DNA of 64,000 bases from Candidatus Jettenia sp. (GCA_021650895.1 CP091278.1:2385659-2449658), one strand, 5' to 3'; positions 9,345 through 19,130 are shown, numbered from the stretch's first letter. The notes: generated from the letters alone by a model not told the origin. Program-made: numbers and translations.

Positions 9345-9920
9345 AAACTACCTTTAATGAGTATGCTTAAGTTATTTATCAGTAAGAGATAATAAACCTA
9401 GATTATAAAAGTGTGCCATTTGTGGTTCAAGAAAATTATAAGAGTGTGTCGTGCTAAGGTCAATAAAAAATTAAAAATAAAAAAAGTTATATTTTTTCAG
9501 TATTGCAAATTATATTAATGATACTTAACTTTATTTATAACTTTAAGTAACTACTAATTTGAATAAGTATTGATGCACAATGTAAAAAATATTTCACTTG
9601 TGAAATATTGAGGTATGTATTTTGGCATATCTCATTATAAACAAAGTAGTATTACCTTTTGCTATAAATAATTGTTATGTAATTACTAATGTAATATTTA
9701 ACCAAGAATAATGTTTTGGGAATGATATTTGTCTTTATTGCATGTACCGACTAAATTCCATAATTAAGAAGCAGTTTAATTAATGATATACAGGTATTTT
9801 ATAAATTACCAATTTTAATAGGATGATTAACATAATTTCTTATAAATATTGTCAAAAACCAGTGTTTATCTATGCTCTTTGCCTAGCTGCCGGCTGCAAT
9901 TTTAGGTTTTATAAAAAGGC
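9345..9920. other. AT-rich intergenic region with one hairpin
   Basis: No supportable gene in about 575 bp between divergent genes. The only clear structure is an inverted repeat, AATATTTCA-CTTG-TGAAATATT (9588-9609), a perfect 9-bp stem with a 4-nt loop. The region should carry the promoter of the minus-strand SPFH pair; I see no convincing single site. Confidence 0.5.
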
Positions 9921-9948
9921 TTGACTTTTTTAGTTTTATTACTATAAT
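9921..9948 (+). promoter_or_regulatory. Sigma-70 type promoter for the outer-membrane barrel gene
   Basis: TTGACT (9921-9926), a 16-bp AT-rich spacer, then TATAAT (9943-9948). Transcription would begin near 9955, giving a 5' leader of about 145 nt before the gene at 10099. Confidence 0.75.
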
Positions 9949-9954
9949 GTCCCG

Positions 9955-10098
9955 CTTTGCTAAAATGCTTTTTTAGAAAAGAAAGAGGAGGAGAAAGGAG
10001 GCTAACTACTCTAAAATTAATTTTTAGTAGTATTTAGGTTTTATTGACTGATTCTCGTTTAGCTTGGGGTTCTATTTATCCTTTTATAAGGAGGGAGA
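9955..10098 (+). promoter_or_regulatory. Long 5' leader of the barrel gene
   Basis: The leader contains a purine-rich GAGGAGGAGAAAGGAGG stretch (9985-10001) that is a ribosome-binding-like sequence with no good start after it, followed by a hairpin 10005-10031 (ACTACT ... AAAATTAATTTT ... AGTAGT). The true Shine-Dalgarno, GGAGGGAG, sits just before 10099. A role in mRNA stability or translation control of an abundant outer-membrane protein is inferred. Confidence 0.45.
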
Positions 10099-11775
10099 AT
10101 GATGAAGAAAGCTTTGTGGAAGACCTGTATGGGCGGTTTTGCTACCGCCGTCTTCTGTGTTGCAACCTGTACCCAGTCGTTTGGGGCGGATGGAAAGTCT
10201 ATAGAAGACATGGAAAAGGAGTTAAATGCTTTAAAGGCATCTGTTTCAAGCCTAACGGAGCAGATTGAATCTGTTAAGCAGGAGAAATTGGCGGCAGATG
10301 CTTCATCTGATGCAAAAGAAGATGTTGAGGCGTTAAGAAATGAGGTTAATACATTAAAGGAAGAAATGAAAACCGCTGCCCAGGCGGAGCCTACCCTAAA
10401 GGCTGAAGATATAACAGGAAATGTTTACTCCGAGTTTGCAAAGAGGGTAAAGCTCGGTGGCCAGATCAGAACAAGGGCGGAATATGCAAACGGTTTTTAC
10501 CAAGTACCAACAAGTAATGCAACTCTGCCTGGTGGTACAGGGCCTGCTACTACAAGGAACAGGTCAGTAGATGATGATTATATCTTGAACCAGACAAGGC
10601 TCTGGGCAGATGCTGATGTAAATGAGCATTTAAGGGTATTTATCCAGCTTCAAGATGCAAGGACATTTGGTGCAGAAGGCACTACGGTTGGCTTTGCGCA
10701 TGCTTATGATGAGAATACCATTTTAGATATTCATCAAGGTTATTTTGATTTAAAAAAGTTATTTGATCTTCCATTAACGGTAAGGGTTGGTCGTCAGGAG
10801 ATTATATGGGGAGATCATAGGGTTATTGGTAACTTTGTATGGTCTAACGTTGGCCGTACATTCGATGGTGGACGTTTTATGTGGGATACGGATGCCATAC
10901 ATGCTGAGGCGTTTGCCGCAAAGGTAGATGAAGATGGCTGGACGACTGCAGAAACTGATAACGATGGCAATTCTGATGAAAATATTTATGCAGCACAGTT
11001 AGGATTCAAAAAGCTTATACCCGGCGCTTTATTGGAGCTTATGTATATTCAGAAAAACGACCAGGACAGTGTCACTAATAGTGCTACCGCAACAGGATTT
11101 GATCCTGTAGGAGCTTCAGATGACGTTGTCATCCACGATTTTGGTATAAGAATCGATGGAAAGGTTCCAGGTTTAGATGCTATAGATTATACGGTAGAAT
11201 CACATTTCCAGGGTGGAGAGTATGGAACTCAGGACCAGGAGGCATGGGCGCTTGCTGCCAGGGTAGGTTATACCTTTAAAGAATTGCCATGGACGCCCCG
11301 TATTGGTGTTGAATATGATTATGCTTCAGGTGATGATGATCCTGCGGATAATGACCACGAGACGTTTGATAATCTCTATCCGACAAACCACTGGCAGGGA
11401 AACTATGGTTTTATCGATTTGATTTCCTGGCAAAACATACATGACTTCAGGGGTAACATAAAGGTTGTACCTACAAACAAATTGACGGTACAGGTCGATT
11501 ATCATTATTTCTTGCTGGACGAAGAGGAAGATGGTTGGTATTTTGCTAATGGTTTACTTGCTACCGGTACAAGGCCTGGCGGTGTTGGTGGCAGTTATGC
11601 AAGTAACGATGATAACCTGGCACAAGAAATAGATTTAACCGTAAGCTACGACCTGTATAAAAACGTTAAAATCCTTGCTGGATATTCCTTTTTCAGACCA
11701 GAGGATTGGATCGAGGATGAAATCGATGATATTGATACCCACTGGGGTTATCTGCAAACCACGGTTACGTTCTAA
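10099..11775 (+). CDS. Outer-membrane beta-barrel protein (alginate-export/porin type)
   Basis: 558 aa. Sec signal (about 1-30, cleaved near SFGA-DG), then a coiled coil (about 35-90) with LNALKASVSSLTEQIESVKQ that may anchor to the cell wall or form trimers, and from about 115 a barrel of alternating strands: VKLGGQIRTRAEYANG, LNQTRLWADADVNEHLRVF, RVGRQEIIWGDHRVIG. It ends in Phe (YLQTTVTF), the usual outer-membrane insertion signal. Strong promoter, strong ribosome site and a neat terminator suggest high expression. The start may equally be the adjacent ATG at 10102. Substrate unknown. Confidence 0.85.
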   Translation: MMKKALWKTCMGGFATAVFCVATCTQSFGADGKSIEDMEKELNALKASVSSLTEQIESVKQEKLAADASSDAKEDVEALRNEVNTLKEEMKTAAQAEPTLKAEDITGNVYSEFAKRVKLGGQIRTRAEYANGFYQVPTSNATLPGGTGPATTRNRSVDDDYILNQTRLWADADVNEHLRVFIQLQDARTFGAEGTTVGFAHAYDENTILDIHQGYFDLKKLFDLPLTVRVGRQEIIWGDHRVIGNFVWSNVGRTFDGGRFMWDTDAIHAEAFAAKVDEDGWTTAETDNDGNSDENIYAAQLGFKKLIPGALLELMYIQKNDQDSVTNSATATGFDPVGASDDVVIHDFGIRIDGKVPGLDAIDYTVESHFQGGEYGTQDQEAWALAARVGYTFKELPWTPRIGVEYDYASGDDDPADNDHETFDNLYPTNHWQGNYGFIDLISWQNIHDFRGNIKVVPTNKLTVQVDYHYFLLDEEEDGWYFANGLLATGTRPGGVGGSYASNDDNLAQEIDLTVSYDLYKNVKILAGYSFFRPEDWIEDEIDDIDTHWGYLQTTVTF

Positions 11776-11827
11776 TTGTTGATTCGGTTATCTTTAATTT
11801 TTAATGTAGTATCTGTTTATACCTATA

Positions 11828-11860
11828 ATGGGTGTTGCATACGCAACACCCATTTTTTTT
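11828..11860 (+). terminator. Rho-independent terminator of the barrel gene
   Basis: ATGGGTGTTGC, loop, GCAACACCCAT, followed by eight T. It lies about 53 bp after the stop codon at 11775. Confidence 0.92.
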
Positions 11861-12048
11861 GCTAAAATTGTAATCGGCAAAATAAAATAATTTCTTGAGA
11901 TTAAATTATTTGGTATACTTGTATTTTATTTGTTTTGTTGTTAGACGTATAGTAGCGTAGTTAGGTTAAGGTATTAATATGTTATAATGAACTAAGGGAC
12001 ATTTTGTAATCAACCCATGGAAAATGGAAAAAGGTAGTTAATGTAGGG

Positions 12049-12178
12049 CAAGGCTTTAGAGCTTGTGCAAAAAGTCCTAAGCGGGGTCATATACAGTATC
12101 AATCTAAATGAGAAAATACCACATAGTGTATTGTGACTAAAAATAGTCATACTTTTTGCACAAGCTTTTTAGCCTTGC
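12049..12178. mobile_element. 130-bp inverted-repeat (MITE-like) element upstream of trpE
   Basis: The outer arms GCAAGGCT-(ttaga)-GCTTGTGCAAAAAGT (12049-12074) and ACTTTTTGCACAAGC-(tttt)-AGCCTTGC (12151-12178) are complementary over about 23 positions. An inner perfect hairpin TGACTA-AAAA-TAGTCA lies at 12134-12149. The outermost GTAGGGCAAGGCTTTAG matches the dispersed palindrome family seen at nine other places. No coding sequence is inside. It lies 50 bp before trpE, so it would be part of its leader if transcription starts upstream. Confidence 0.65.
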
Positions 12179-12228
12179 AGAACAACCCTGATAGGGCACT
12201 CTACATAATAGATGGAAATTCCTAAAAT

Positions 12229-13725
12229 ATGAACAATAGATATTTTCCCACCTTTGACGAATTTAAGCAGTTGGCCAAAACCGGAAAAGGTAATATTATT
12301 CCTGTCTATCGGCAATTATTTGCAGATACCCTCACACCGGTATCTGCATTTCAGAAGATTTCAGATACCAACTGTGCGTTTTTACTTGAAAGCGCTGCGG
12401 GCGGAGAAAAGATTGCCCGCTATTCGCTTCTTGGCTCAGACCCGTTTATTGAATTTACTTCGTTTGGTAATCGTGTAGAGATAAAACGAGGTGCTCATAA
12501 GCAAGAAATATTATATGCAGAAGACCCTTTAGAAGTTTTACATAAGGAAATGAAGGCCTTTATCCCTGTTCAGATACAGGGTCTACCAAAATTTTTTAGC
12601 TGTGCAGTTGGTTATCTTGGGTACGATACAGCACGCTATTTTGAGCGGCTTCCCAATCCGCCTCATGATGATCTGTCACTCCCTGATATACAGGTGATGT
12701 TTTATAATACTATAATTATATTCGATCATGTAACAAAAACTATTAAGGTTGTTTGTACGGCACACATTCATAAAGAATATGGAGAGGATATATATACAGA
12801 AGTAACACAAAAGATCGATCGTATCATCGAAAAACTTCGGACACCGGTAACATCTTTAAGTGATGATATTACGACTCATGGAGAAGTCAATATTTCGTTT
12901 TCTTCAAATTTCCCAAAGGCTGGCTTTCTGAAAGCTGTAGATCGGTGCAAGGAATATATTCGTGCGGGGGATATATTCCAGGTAGTCATCTCTCAACGCT
13001 TAAAGACACAAACGCAGGCGGATCCATTTGATATCTACCGCGTTTTGCGAGTGATCAATCCATCCCCCTATATGTTTTATTTAAAGTTGGGGAATCTGAA
13101 ACTCATTGGGTCTTCACCTGAAGTTATGGTAAAGGTGGAAGATGCTAAAATTACCGTAAGACCTATCGCCGGCACGAGAAAAAGAGGGAAAGATGATACA
13201 GAAGATACAACATTTGCACAGGAATTGATTACAGACCCTAAAGAGCGCGCTGAGCATATCATGCTTTTAGACCTGGGAAGGAATGATGTGGGAAGGGTGT
13301 CGCGCTATGGTAGCGTACATATTGAAGAAAAGATGGTAATTGAAAAATATTCACATGTAATGCATATAACATCCAGTGTATGTGGTGTATTGCGGGAAGA
13401 TAAAAATGCCTTTGATTCTTTAAAAGCATGTTTACCTGCTGGTACCTTGTCTGGCGCACCGAAAATAAGGGCGATGGAAATTATTGATGAAATCGAGCCT
13501 ACGAAGCGAGGTCCCTATGGAGGGGCTGTTGGATATTTCGATTTCTTTGGAAACGTAAATACGTGTATCACGATCCGTACTATTCTCTTAAAAGACAGCG
13601 ATGCTTATATTCAGGCCGGTGCCGGAATTGTTGCAGATTCTATCCCGGAGCGGGAATATGAAGAGACTTTAAATAAGGCTAAGGGCCTATTGAAAGCGAT
13701 AGAACTTGCAGAAAAATTGGGTTAA
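12229..13725 (+). CDS. trpE: Anthranilate synthase component I
   Basis: 498 aa. Chorismate to anthranilate, first step of tryptophan synthesis. The N-terminal domain carries the LLES element (FLLESAAGGEKIARYS, about 48) that binds tryptophan for feedback inhibition; the C-terminal chorismate-binding domain has LLDLGRNDVGRVS, PAGTLSGAPKIRAMEIIDE, GGAVGYFDFFGNV and IQAGAGIVADSIPE-like blocks. The glutaminase partner trpG is not adjacent, so it must be elsewhere. No trp leader peptide with tandem Trp codons is visible upstream. Confidence 0.95.
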   Translation: MNNRYFPTFDEFKQLAKTGKGNIIPVYRQLFADTLTPVSAFQKISDTNCAFLLESAAGGEKIARYSLLGSDPFIEFTSFGNRVEIKRGAHKQEILYAEDPLEVLHKEMKAFIPVQIQGLPKFFSCAVGYLGYDTARYFERLPNPPHDDLSLPDIQVMFYNTIIIFDHVTKTIKVVCTAHIHKEYGEDIYTEVTQKIDRIIEKLRTPVTSLSDDITTHGEVNISFSSNFPKAGFLKAVDRCKEYIRAGDIFQVVISQRLKTQTQADPFDIYRVLRVINPSPYMFYLKLGNLKLIGSSPEVMVKVEDAKITVRPIAGTRKRGKDDTEDTTFAQELITDPKERAEHIMLLDLGRNDVGRVSRYGSVHIEEKMVIEKYSHVMHITSSVCGVLREDKNAFDSLKACLPAGTLSGAPKIRAMEIIDEIEPTKRGPYGGAVGYFDFFGNVNTCITIRTILLKDSDAYIQAGAGIVADSIPEREYEETLNKAKGLLKAIELAEKLG

Positions 13726-13854
13726 TGTAAGAAATACTACGGAATTCTTTTTTAGTAACAAGGCAATTTTAGGGAAAAATATAAACGGCGAAAACGATTT
13801 ATTTGAATACATAGAGTATACAGGCCCGTTCAAATTAGTATCGAGGTTAATTTA

Positions 13855-14013
13855 ATGACCCTTGGCAGGATTATACAAATTGTTGGTATGATTGTTGTAT
13901 TAGATGCACTGTATTTTGGGATCGCCCGGGATTCTATGAAGCTAGAAGTTCTTTTGCTGTTTATCGGCGCGGTAATATTTTATTTGGGGCGCAGTTTTGA
14001 AAAAAAGAGGTAA
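13855..14013 (+). CDS. Small two-helix membrane protein
   Basis: 52 aa, beginning MTLGRIIQIVGMIVVLDALY and ending GRSFEKKR. Two hydrophobic stretches (about 5-22 and 29-45) are joined by a short loop GIARDSMK, with a basic tail. GAGG lies 8 bp before the ATG. It sits between trpE and a convergent AMMECR1 gene. Function unknown; coding is supported by the ribosome site, the coherent transmembrane pattern and the basic end. Confidence 0.65.
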   Translation: MTLGRIIQIVGMIVVLDALYFGIARDSMKLEVLLLFIGAVIFYLGRSFEKKR

Positions 14014-14035
14014 ATAGTTTTTTTGTTTAAGAAAA

Positions 14036-14593
14036 CTAAACTTTATCTTTTTCCTCAATAATCTCAACGGTAAAGGTGGATATTTCAATATCTTTAGATT
14101 TCCAGGCATCAGAAGGCAAATTTGCCTTACCCGAACAGCAGTAAGAGAGTAATTTTGCTTTATTCCACCCGGTCTCTACAGCTACTTGTGGCAATAAACA
14201 TCCTATCTGAGCCCCTCTTTTTATGAATATGCCATGTTTCCCAAGCTCAAAATCGAAGGGATTGTTAATAGGCTTTAATTCTGATACGATAGATATTTCG
14301 ATTTCCAGGTTGGTTAATTCAGACAATTTAATACGATTAGATTCGAATCGGAAGTCTTCTGTTGCTGAGGAAATAGCAAGTTCAGAGATTAATTGGTAGA
14401 GTGGTATATCTGATATAAAACGGCCGATGCAACCTCTGAGTTCTCCGTGTGTTCTTAAGGTTACAAAAGCGCCTTCTCTTCCCTGAAGATCAGAATGGTC
14501 ACAGAGAATAAAAGGCATAGGCTCTTGTTTTACCGCAGCCTCAATTTGTTTCCGGGCAATTTGTAGGAGAATTTTCTTTGCCTGACTATCCAA
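14036..14593 (-). CDS. AMMECR1-domain protein
   Basis: 185 aa, a single AMMECR1 domain: AFVTLRTHGELRGCIGRFI (near 40-58), EISIVSELKPI, GKHGIFIKRGAQIGCLLPQVAVETGWNKAKLLSYCC-type end. The domain is found in bacteria and archaea, often as part A of the AmmeMemoRadiSam system, and its chemistry is unknown. The start is TTG at 14593 (no ATG is available). It follows a gene that also carries an AMMECR1 domain fused to MEMO; no radical SAM partner is adjacent. Confidence 0.8.
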   Translation of the reverse strand: MDSQAKKILLQIARKQIEAAVKQEPMPFILCDHSDLQGREGAFVTLRTHGELRGCIGRFISDIPLYQLISELAISSATEDFRFESNRIKLSELTNLEIEISIVSELKPINNPFDFELGKHGIFIKRGAQIGCLLPQVAVETGWNKAKLLSYCCSGKANLPSDAWKSKDIEISTFTVEIIEEKDKV

Positions 14594-14655
14594 GACTAAA
14601 CACCACGTATTGTAAACCGAAGGGAAAAATATAATCGATTGTAGAGAATTGCATG

Positions 14656-16254
14656 TTAAATAGTATCTACTTCGTTAAATACATTTGTGGTAAAAACATA
14701 AAATTCCATTCCATCGTCTTTCCATGCGTCTTTTGGCAATCCCGCTTTTTGGCAAAGATGCTGTAAGGTTTCTATTCTGTCCCATCCTTCCTCAATCGCA
14801 ATTTGTGGCAAAAATACGGCATGAGCAAGCCCTTTACGTATAAGAATACCTTCTTTACCCGGGAGAAAATCAACGGGCCTGTTAATCTTTTTTAGCTCAC
14901 TCAAAACTGAAATCTCTATAATAATATCAGATATCTCTTGAGTCTCTACAGGATTAAATCGGCGGTCACCGGAAGATGAGTTGATGGTATTTTCTACTAC
15001 GCCTTGGAAGAGTGCTCTCTTCGGCAGAACATATCCCATACACCCCCGAAGTTCACCGCGTTTTTTTAGTGTTACAAAAACTCCATAGTTCTTTTTTAAT
15101 TTTGGTGTAACGGTACGCTCTATAGGGGTTAAATCGGGCGGAATACCTGTTCTTAGGTAAGTTTGCAAGGTATTTCTGGCAAGAGACAATAAACGTATTT
15201 TTTCTTCACTTGTTAAACAAAAAGGTGGATGTTTTTCCGAAGGATCTAAAGAATCTAATGATGGTGCATAATGACCAGATTTAGTTTCCGGAAGTTTTGT
15301 AAATATAATTGATGCATAGCTTACCGAAAAAGAAAAGTTGTTGGATTGGCGTCCGGATGTATCATAGTTTAAAATTTCACCCTGTGCATTTTCAGGTAAT
15401 AATTTTAAAAGCAAAGCGATTGGGATGATACCGCATGTGTTTATTCCTGTTTCCTTTCTGTATGTTCTTAATCCATGAAAATCTTTTGAAAGAATTTTTT
15501 CAAATGCCCCATAATCCAAGGCTTTGATATTTTTTTCAATATTTGTTTTAAAGGGAACATAGCCGTACCCTTCTCCATAATGGGTAAAATCAGAACTTAC
15601 TACTACCAGTGTTTTATCATTTAGTAATGGCCGAATAGCATTAGCAATCTGATCAAAATCGCCATCTACTAATATACCGACCATAATAGGGACTAAGGTA
15701 AAATTACCCAGAGATAGCTGCAAAAAGGGCAATTGTGTTTCTAAAGAATGTTCTCCGCTATATGCCCCTTCATATGATCCAAAAAGCGTTGTAGTTTTTT
15801 GAGGTGTGGTTGGTGATGAGCCTTTTGCGAAGGTAAATAAATAGTTACATGCTTCCTGATCGACAGGGATAAGACCTAAGGGTGTTTTAAAATTTTTTGC
15901 CTTAAGAATTGAAACGCCCCGGAAACGCTTGCCACTCGAGAAATGGCTGGGGGATAATAAGATAACCCGGGTAAACTCGTAGCCTTTAATGCTTTTATAT
16001 CCATATGCTGCTACCTGGCCGGAATATTGATATCCGGCGTGGGGAGAAATGACAGCCAGGGGTTTACCTTTGTCTGGTTGCTTCGGTATGTTCTTGAAGA
16101 AAGTATTAATTTGTCCTTTTAAGACATTTTCATTTTCAGAATAGAAACGTCCTGCTACCTGAGGCTCCCAAACTTCTTGTAGTTCTGTCTGTGCAAATAA
16201 GATAGAATTTGATAAGACTATGAGAAAAAAAACAAAAAGGGATAAAGATCTCAT
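14656..16254 (-). CDS. Exported MEMO-AMMECR1 fusion protein
   Basis: 532 aa. After a clear signal peptide (MRSLSLFVFFLIVLSNSILF-AQ) comes a MEMO domain (about 30-310) with the conserved His-bearing blocks SPHAGYQYSG, LSPSHFSSGKRF and SDFTHYGEGYGY, then an AMMECR1 domain (about 365-530) with GVFVTLKKRGELRGCMGY. MEMO and AMMECR1 are parts B and A of the AmmeMemoRadiSam set; here they are one polypeptide that appears to be exported. The ATG at 16254 is chosen because AAGGA precedes it and it begins the signal. It follows the DedA-like gene by 10 bp. Confidence 0.85.
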   Translation of the reverse strand: MRSLSLFVFFLIVLSNSILFAQTELQEVWEPQVAGRFYSENENVLKGQINTFFKNIPKQPDKGKPLAVISPHAGYQYSGQVAAYGYKSIKGYEFTRVILLSPSHFSSGKRFRGVSILKAKNFKTPLGLIPVDQEACNYLFTFAKGSSPTTPQKTTTLFGSYEGAYSGEHSLETQLPFLQLSLGNFTLVPIMVGILVDGDFDQIANAIRPLLNDKTLVVVSSDFTHYGEGYGYVPFKTNIEKNIKALDYGAFEKILSKDFHGLRTYRKETGINTCGIIPIALLLKLLPENAQGEILNYDTSGRQSNNFSFSVSYASIIFTKLPETKSGHYAPSLDSLDPSEKHPPFCLTSEEKIRLLSLARNTLQTYLRTGIPPDLTPIERTVTPKLKKNYGVFVTLKKRGELRGCMGYVLPKRALFQGVVENTINSSSGDRRFNPVETQEISDIIIEISVLSELKKINRPVDFLPGKEGILIRKGLAHAVFLPQIAIEEGWDRIETLQHLCQKAGLPKDAWKDDGMEFYVFTTNVFNEVDTI

Positions 16255-16264
16255 GATGTTTTCC

Positions 16265-16894
16265 TTATGTGAGTAATTTGATGACGACAAAACCAGCAAC
16301 CAGTAATATTACAAAAGCGATAGAGATTATATTAAAGTATTTATCTATAAAATCCTTAATTTTTGGTCCAAACACATAGGTAAGTGCTGCTATGATGAAA
16401 AACCGTCCGGAACGGCTCACTACTGATGCTATGATAAATGTCCAAATATTGATCTTACAGACGCCTGCTGCAATAGTAAAGACCTTGTAAGGAATAGGCG
16501 TGAATCCGGCTATGGCTACAGCAATAAAGGCGTTAGTATTATATTTTTCTTTGACAAAATTAAATTTATCGGTTATCCCATAGAAATTAAGGATAGGCAG
16601 CCCCAGGTATTCAAAGAATTGATATCCAATAAAATAACCAAAACAGCCACCTAATACAGATCCGGCAGAGCAGATTGCCGCATATTTGAAAGATTTTTTG
16701 GGAATTGAGAATGCAAGCGCCATAAGGAGCACATCAGGGGGTATCGGAAAAAAGGATGATTCGCAAAAAGCCAGTGCAAAAAGAGCAAAAGCCCCATAAG
16801 GGGTATGGGCCCAGTGCAGTGTCCACTCATAAAGCCTTCTGTGCAGACCTGCTTTTTTAACCTGTGATAATTCCACAGCTTCTTCATACTTCAT
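16265..16894 (-). CDS. DedA/VTT-domain membrane protein (YqaA-like)
   Basis: 209 aa with about five hydrophobic segments. The VTT core is seen in SSFFPIPPDVLLMALAF (near 48), GSVLGGCFGYFIGYQFFEY, FTPIPYKVFTIAAGV and SRSGRFFIIAALTYVFG. Family members move lipids or help maintain membrane potential. GAGGG precedes the ATG. It is first in a three-gene minus-strand unit with the MEMO-AMMECR1 and AMMECR1 genes. Confidence 0.85.
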   Translation of the reverse strand: MKYEEAVELSQVKKAGLHRRLYEWTLHWAHTPYGAFALFALAFCESSFFPIPPDVLLMALAFSIPKKSFKYAAICSAGSVLGGCFGYFIGYQFFEYLGLPILNFYGITDKFNFVKEKYNTNAFIAVAIAGFTPIPYKVFTIAAGVCKINIWTFIIASVVSRSGRFFIIAALTYVFGPKIKDFIDKYFNIISIAFVILLVAGFVVIKLLT

Positions 16895-17215
16895 AGAATA
16901 TCCCTCAAATGGTATAGATAGAAATGTAGACTTTATTAATGAGTGAATAAAAGAATAGAGAAAGGTTTTTAGATTTTTCTACCATAGAATCTTTTATTCA
17001 AGAATTATTGTAATATGTTATAGTCTGAAATTAAATAGAAATTAGTTTAATATTTTTTTGGAATAGTATTGTAGAATACAAATAGTATTATCTCTTGTTG
17101 AAAAATCTTCACCCTGATAAATTCTTTCCATACCAAAGGGTTCTTGCGTTCAAAGACCCCTTTTTCTCGTTATGAGATAATTCTTTTTGGAGAAAAAGGC
17201 GCGAGGAGTTTTAAT
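16895..17215. other. AT-rich spacer between divergent genes
   Basis: No gene is supportable. The stretch is AT-rich, with a T-rich GAGATAATTC segment and GGAGAAAAAGGCGCGAGGAG just before the ilvD promoter. The minus-strand promoter of the DedA-like unit must be here but no clear box stands out. Confidence 0.4.
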
Positions 17216-17243
17216 TTGACAATAAAAAGCTTTTCGCTATAAT
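17216..17243 (+). promoter_or_regulatory. Consensus sigma-70 promoter for ilvD
   Basis: TTGACA (17216-17221), 16-bp spacer, TATAAT (17238-17243): a perfect match at both boxes. It is 57 bp before the start codon and may also serve the tRNA and the genes beyond it. Confidence 0.85.
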
Positions 17244-17299
17244 AAAAAGGCTTGATGTTATATAATGATAATAGTTTACAATTGAAAGGTGAATAATCT

Positions 17300-18958
17300 T
17301 TGCGAAGTGACACGATTACGAAGGGTCTCGAGCGGGTTCCGGCCCGGGCGCTCTTATACGCAACAGGTTTGAGCAGGGAAGATTTGGGAAAACCCTTTAT
17401 AGGAATAGCGAGTAGTTTTACAGACCTTATTCCCGGACATGTGCATATGCGGTCTTTGGAAAGGGCGATTGAAAAGGGGATTCATGCTGGTGGTGGTATT
17501 AGCTTCATCTTTGGTGTGCCTGGTATTTGTGATGGGATTGCAATGGGGCATGATGGTATGCGTTATTCGCTTGCTTCCAGGGACCTTATTGCTGATATTA
17601 TCGAATGTGTAGTAAGCGCCCATTGTTTGGATGGGCTGATAATGCTGACAAATTGCGATAAAATTACCCCTGGTATGTTGATGGGTATTGCCCGGTTAGA
17701 TATACCGGGAATTGTTGTAACGGCTGGGCCTATGATCTCTGGGCGTTATGGAAAGCAAAAGTTATCGTTAGTGAAGGATACCTTTGAAGCAGTAGGAAGG
17801 CGACGGAGGGGCGAGATTAATGACAATGAGTTATCCTGTTTGGAGATGGATGCTTGTCCGGGGCCTGGTTCCTGTCAGGGGCTCTATACGGCCAATACTA
17901 TGGCTTGTGTGTCTGAAGCGCTTGGAATGTCATTGCCGCGGTGTGCTGCGTCATTAGCAATTTCTTCTGAAAAGGAGCGGATTGCATATAAAAGCGGGCA
18001 GCAGGTGGTGGAGCTTGTGAGAAATGGTGTTACTGCCAGAAAAATTATGATTCAAAAAGCGTTTGAAAATGCTATTATGGTTGATATGGCGTTAGGCGGT
18101 TCTACAAATAGCTGTTTACATATTCCCGCCATTGCAAAAGAGGCTGGCATAGAGATGGATCTGAAATTGTTTGATACAATCAGTGCAAGAACCCCTCATA
18201 TAACGAGCTTACAGCCAGGCGGTGAATACTTACTGGAAGATTTATATTATGCTGGCGGTATTCCGGCGGTTATGAAGCGTTTGTATAATGATCTGCACGA
18301 TTGCTCAACGGTGAGCGGCTTAAGCATAAAGGAAATTGCAAAAGCAGCGGAAATTTGCGATGGAGATATTATTCAAACAAAAGAAAAGGCATATCACAAA
18401 GAGGGTGGAATCGCCATTTTATACGGAAATTTAGCTCCTGATGGCGCTGTGGTTAAACAGAGCGCTGTATCAGAAAAGATGATGCGATTTCGTGGTACGG
18501 CTAAAGTATTTGATAGTGAAGAAGTTGCAATGAAGGCAATTATGGGTTCGCAAATCAGCAAAGGTACTGTGGTGGTAATACGCTACGAGGGACCACGCGG
18601 GGGACCGGGAATGAGAGAGATGTTGGCTCCTACAGCGGCGCTTGTGGGTATGGGTTTAGATGAATCTGTAGCATTAATTACTGATGGCCGATTTTCGGGA
18701 GGAACTCAGGGTCCCTGTATTGGTCATATATCTCCGGAGGCAATGATTGGCGGGCCTATTGCGCTGGTAGAGGACGGCGATGAGATAACTATCGATATTC
18801 CAAATCGGAAATTAGATTTGCATGTAACGGAGGAGGTGCTTGCACAACGCAAGGCAAGATGGATACCTCCTAAACCAAGGATAACCCGAGGCCTATTAGC
18901 TCGATATGCAAAATGTGTAACATCTGCGGATAAAGGGGCTGTGTTGATGGCGGACTAG
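17300..18958 (+). CDS. ilvD: Dihydroxy-acid dehydratase
   Basis: 552 aa, the usual length. Converts 2,3-dihydroxy-3-methylbutanoate (or its methylpentanoate homologue) to the keto acid in branched-chain amino acid synthesis. The Fe-S ligating blocks [14 protein letters not shown] and [18 protein letters not shown] are intact, as are [12 protein letters not shown] and [15 protein letters not shown]. The start is TTG at 17300, with GAAAGGTG before it. Other ilv/leu genes are not nearby. Confidence 0.95.
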   Translation: MRSDTITKGLERVPARALLYATGLSREDLGKPFIGIASSFTDLIPGHVHMRSLERAIEKGIHAGGGISFIFGVPGICDGIAMGHDGMRYSLASRDLIADIIECVVSAHCLDGLIMLTNCDKITPGMLMGIARLDIPGIVVTAGPMISGRYGKQKLSLVKDTFEAVGRRRRGEINDNELSCLEMDACPGPGSCQGLYTANTMACVSEALGMSLPRCAASLAISSEKERIAYKSGQQVVELVRNGVTARKIMIQKAFENAIMVDMALGGSTNSCLHIPAIAKEAGIEMDLKLFDTISARTPHITSLQPGGEYLLEDLYYAGGIPAVMKRLYNDLHDCSTVSGLSIKEIAKAAEICDGDIIQTKEKAYHKEGGIAILYGNLAPDGAVVKQSAVSEKMMRFRGTAKVFDSEEVAMKAIMGSQISKGTVVVIRYEGPRGGPGMREMLAPTAALVGMGLDESVALITDGRFSGGTQGPCIGHISPEAMIGGPIALVEDGDEITIDIPNRKLDLHVTEEVLAQRKARWIPPKPRITRGLLARYAKCVTSADKGAVLMAD

Positions 18959-18992
18959 AAAGTCCTGTATGTAAAACCTCTAAAATTATTGC

Positions 18993-19066
18993 TACCCGGT
19001 GGTGTAATGGTAACACTAGAGATTTTGGCTCTCTCATTGGAGGTTCGAGTCCTCCCCGGGTAGCCA
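18993..19066 (+). tRNA. tRNA-Gln (anticodon UUG)
   Basis: A complete cloverleaf: acceptor UACCCGG/CCGGGUA, D-stem GUGU/ACAC, anticodon stem AGAGA/UCUCU with loop UUUUGGC (anticodon UUG), 4-nt variable region, T-stem GGAGG/CCUCC with loop UUCGAGU, discriminator G and an encoded CCA at 19064-19066. It lies 34 bp after ilvD. Confidence 0.93.
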
Positions 19067-19130
19067 TTATATTTTATGGAAGAGAATAAAGCAGAGTACC
19101 CTTTTATACTCTTCACAGGAAACAGCAAAA

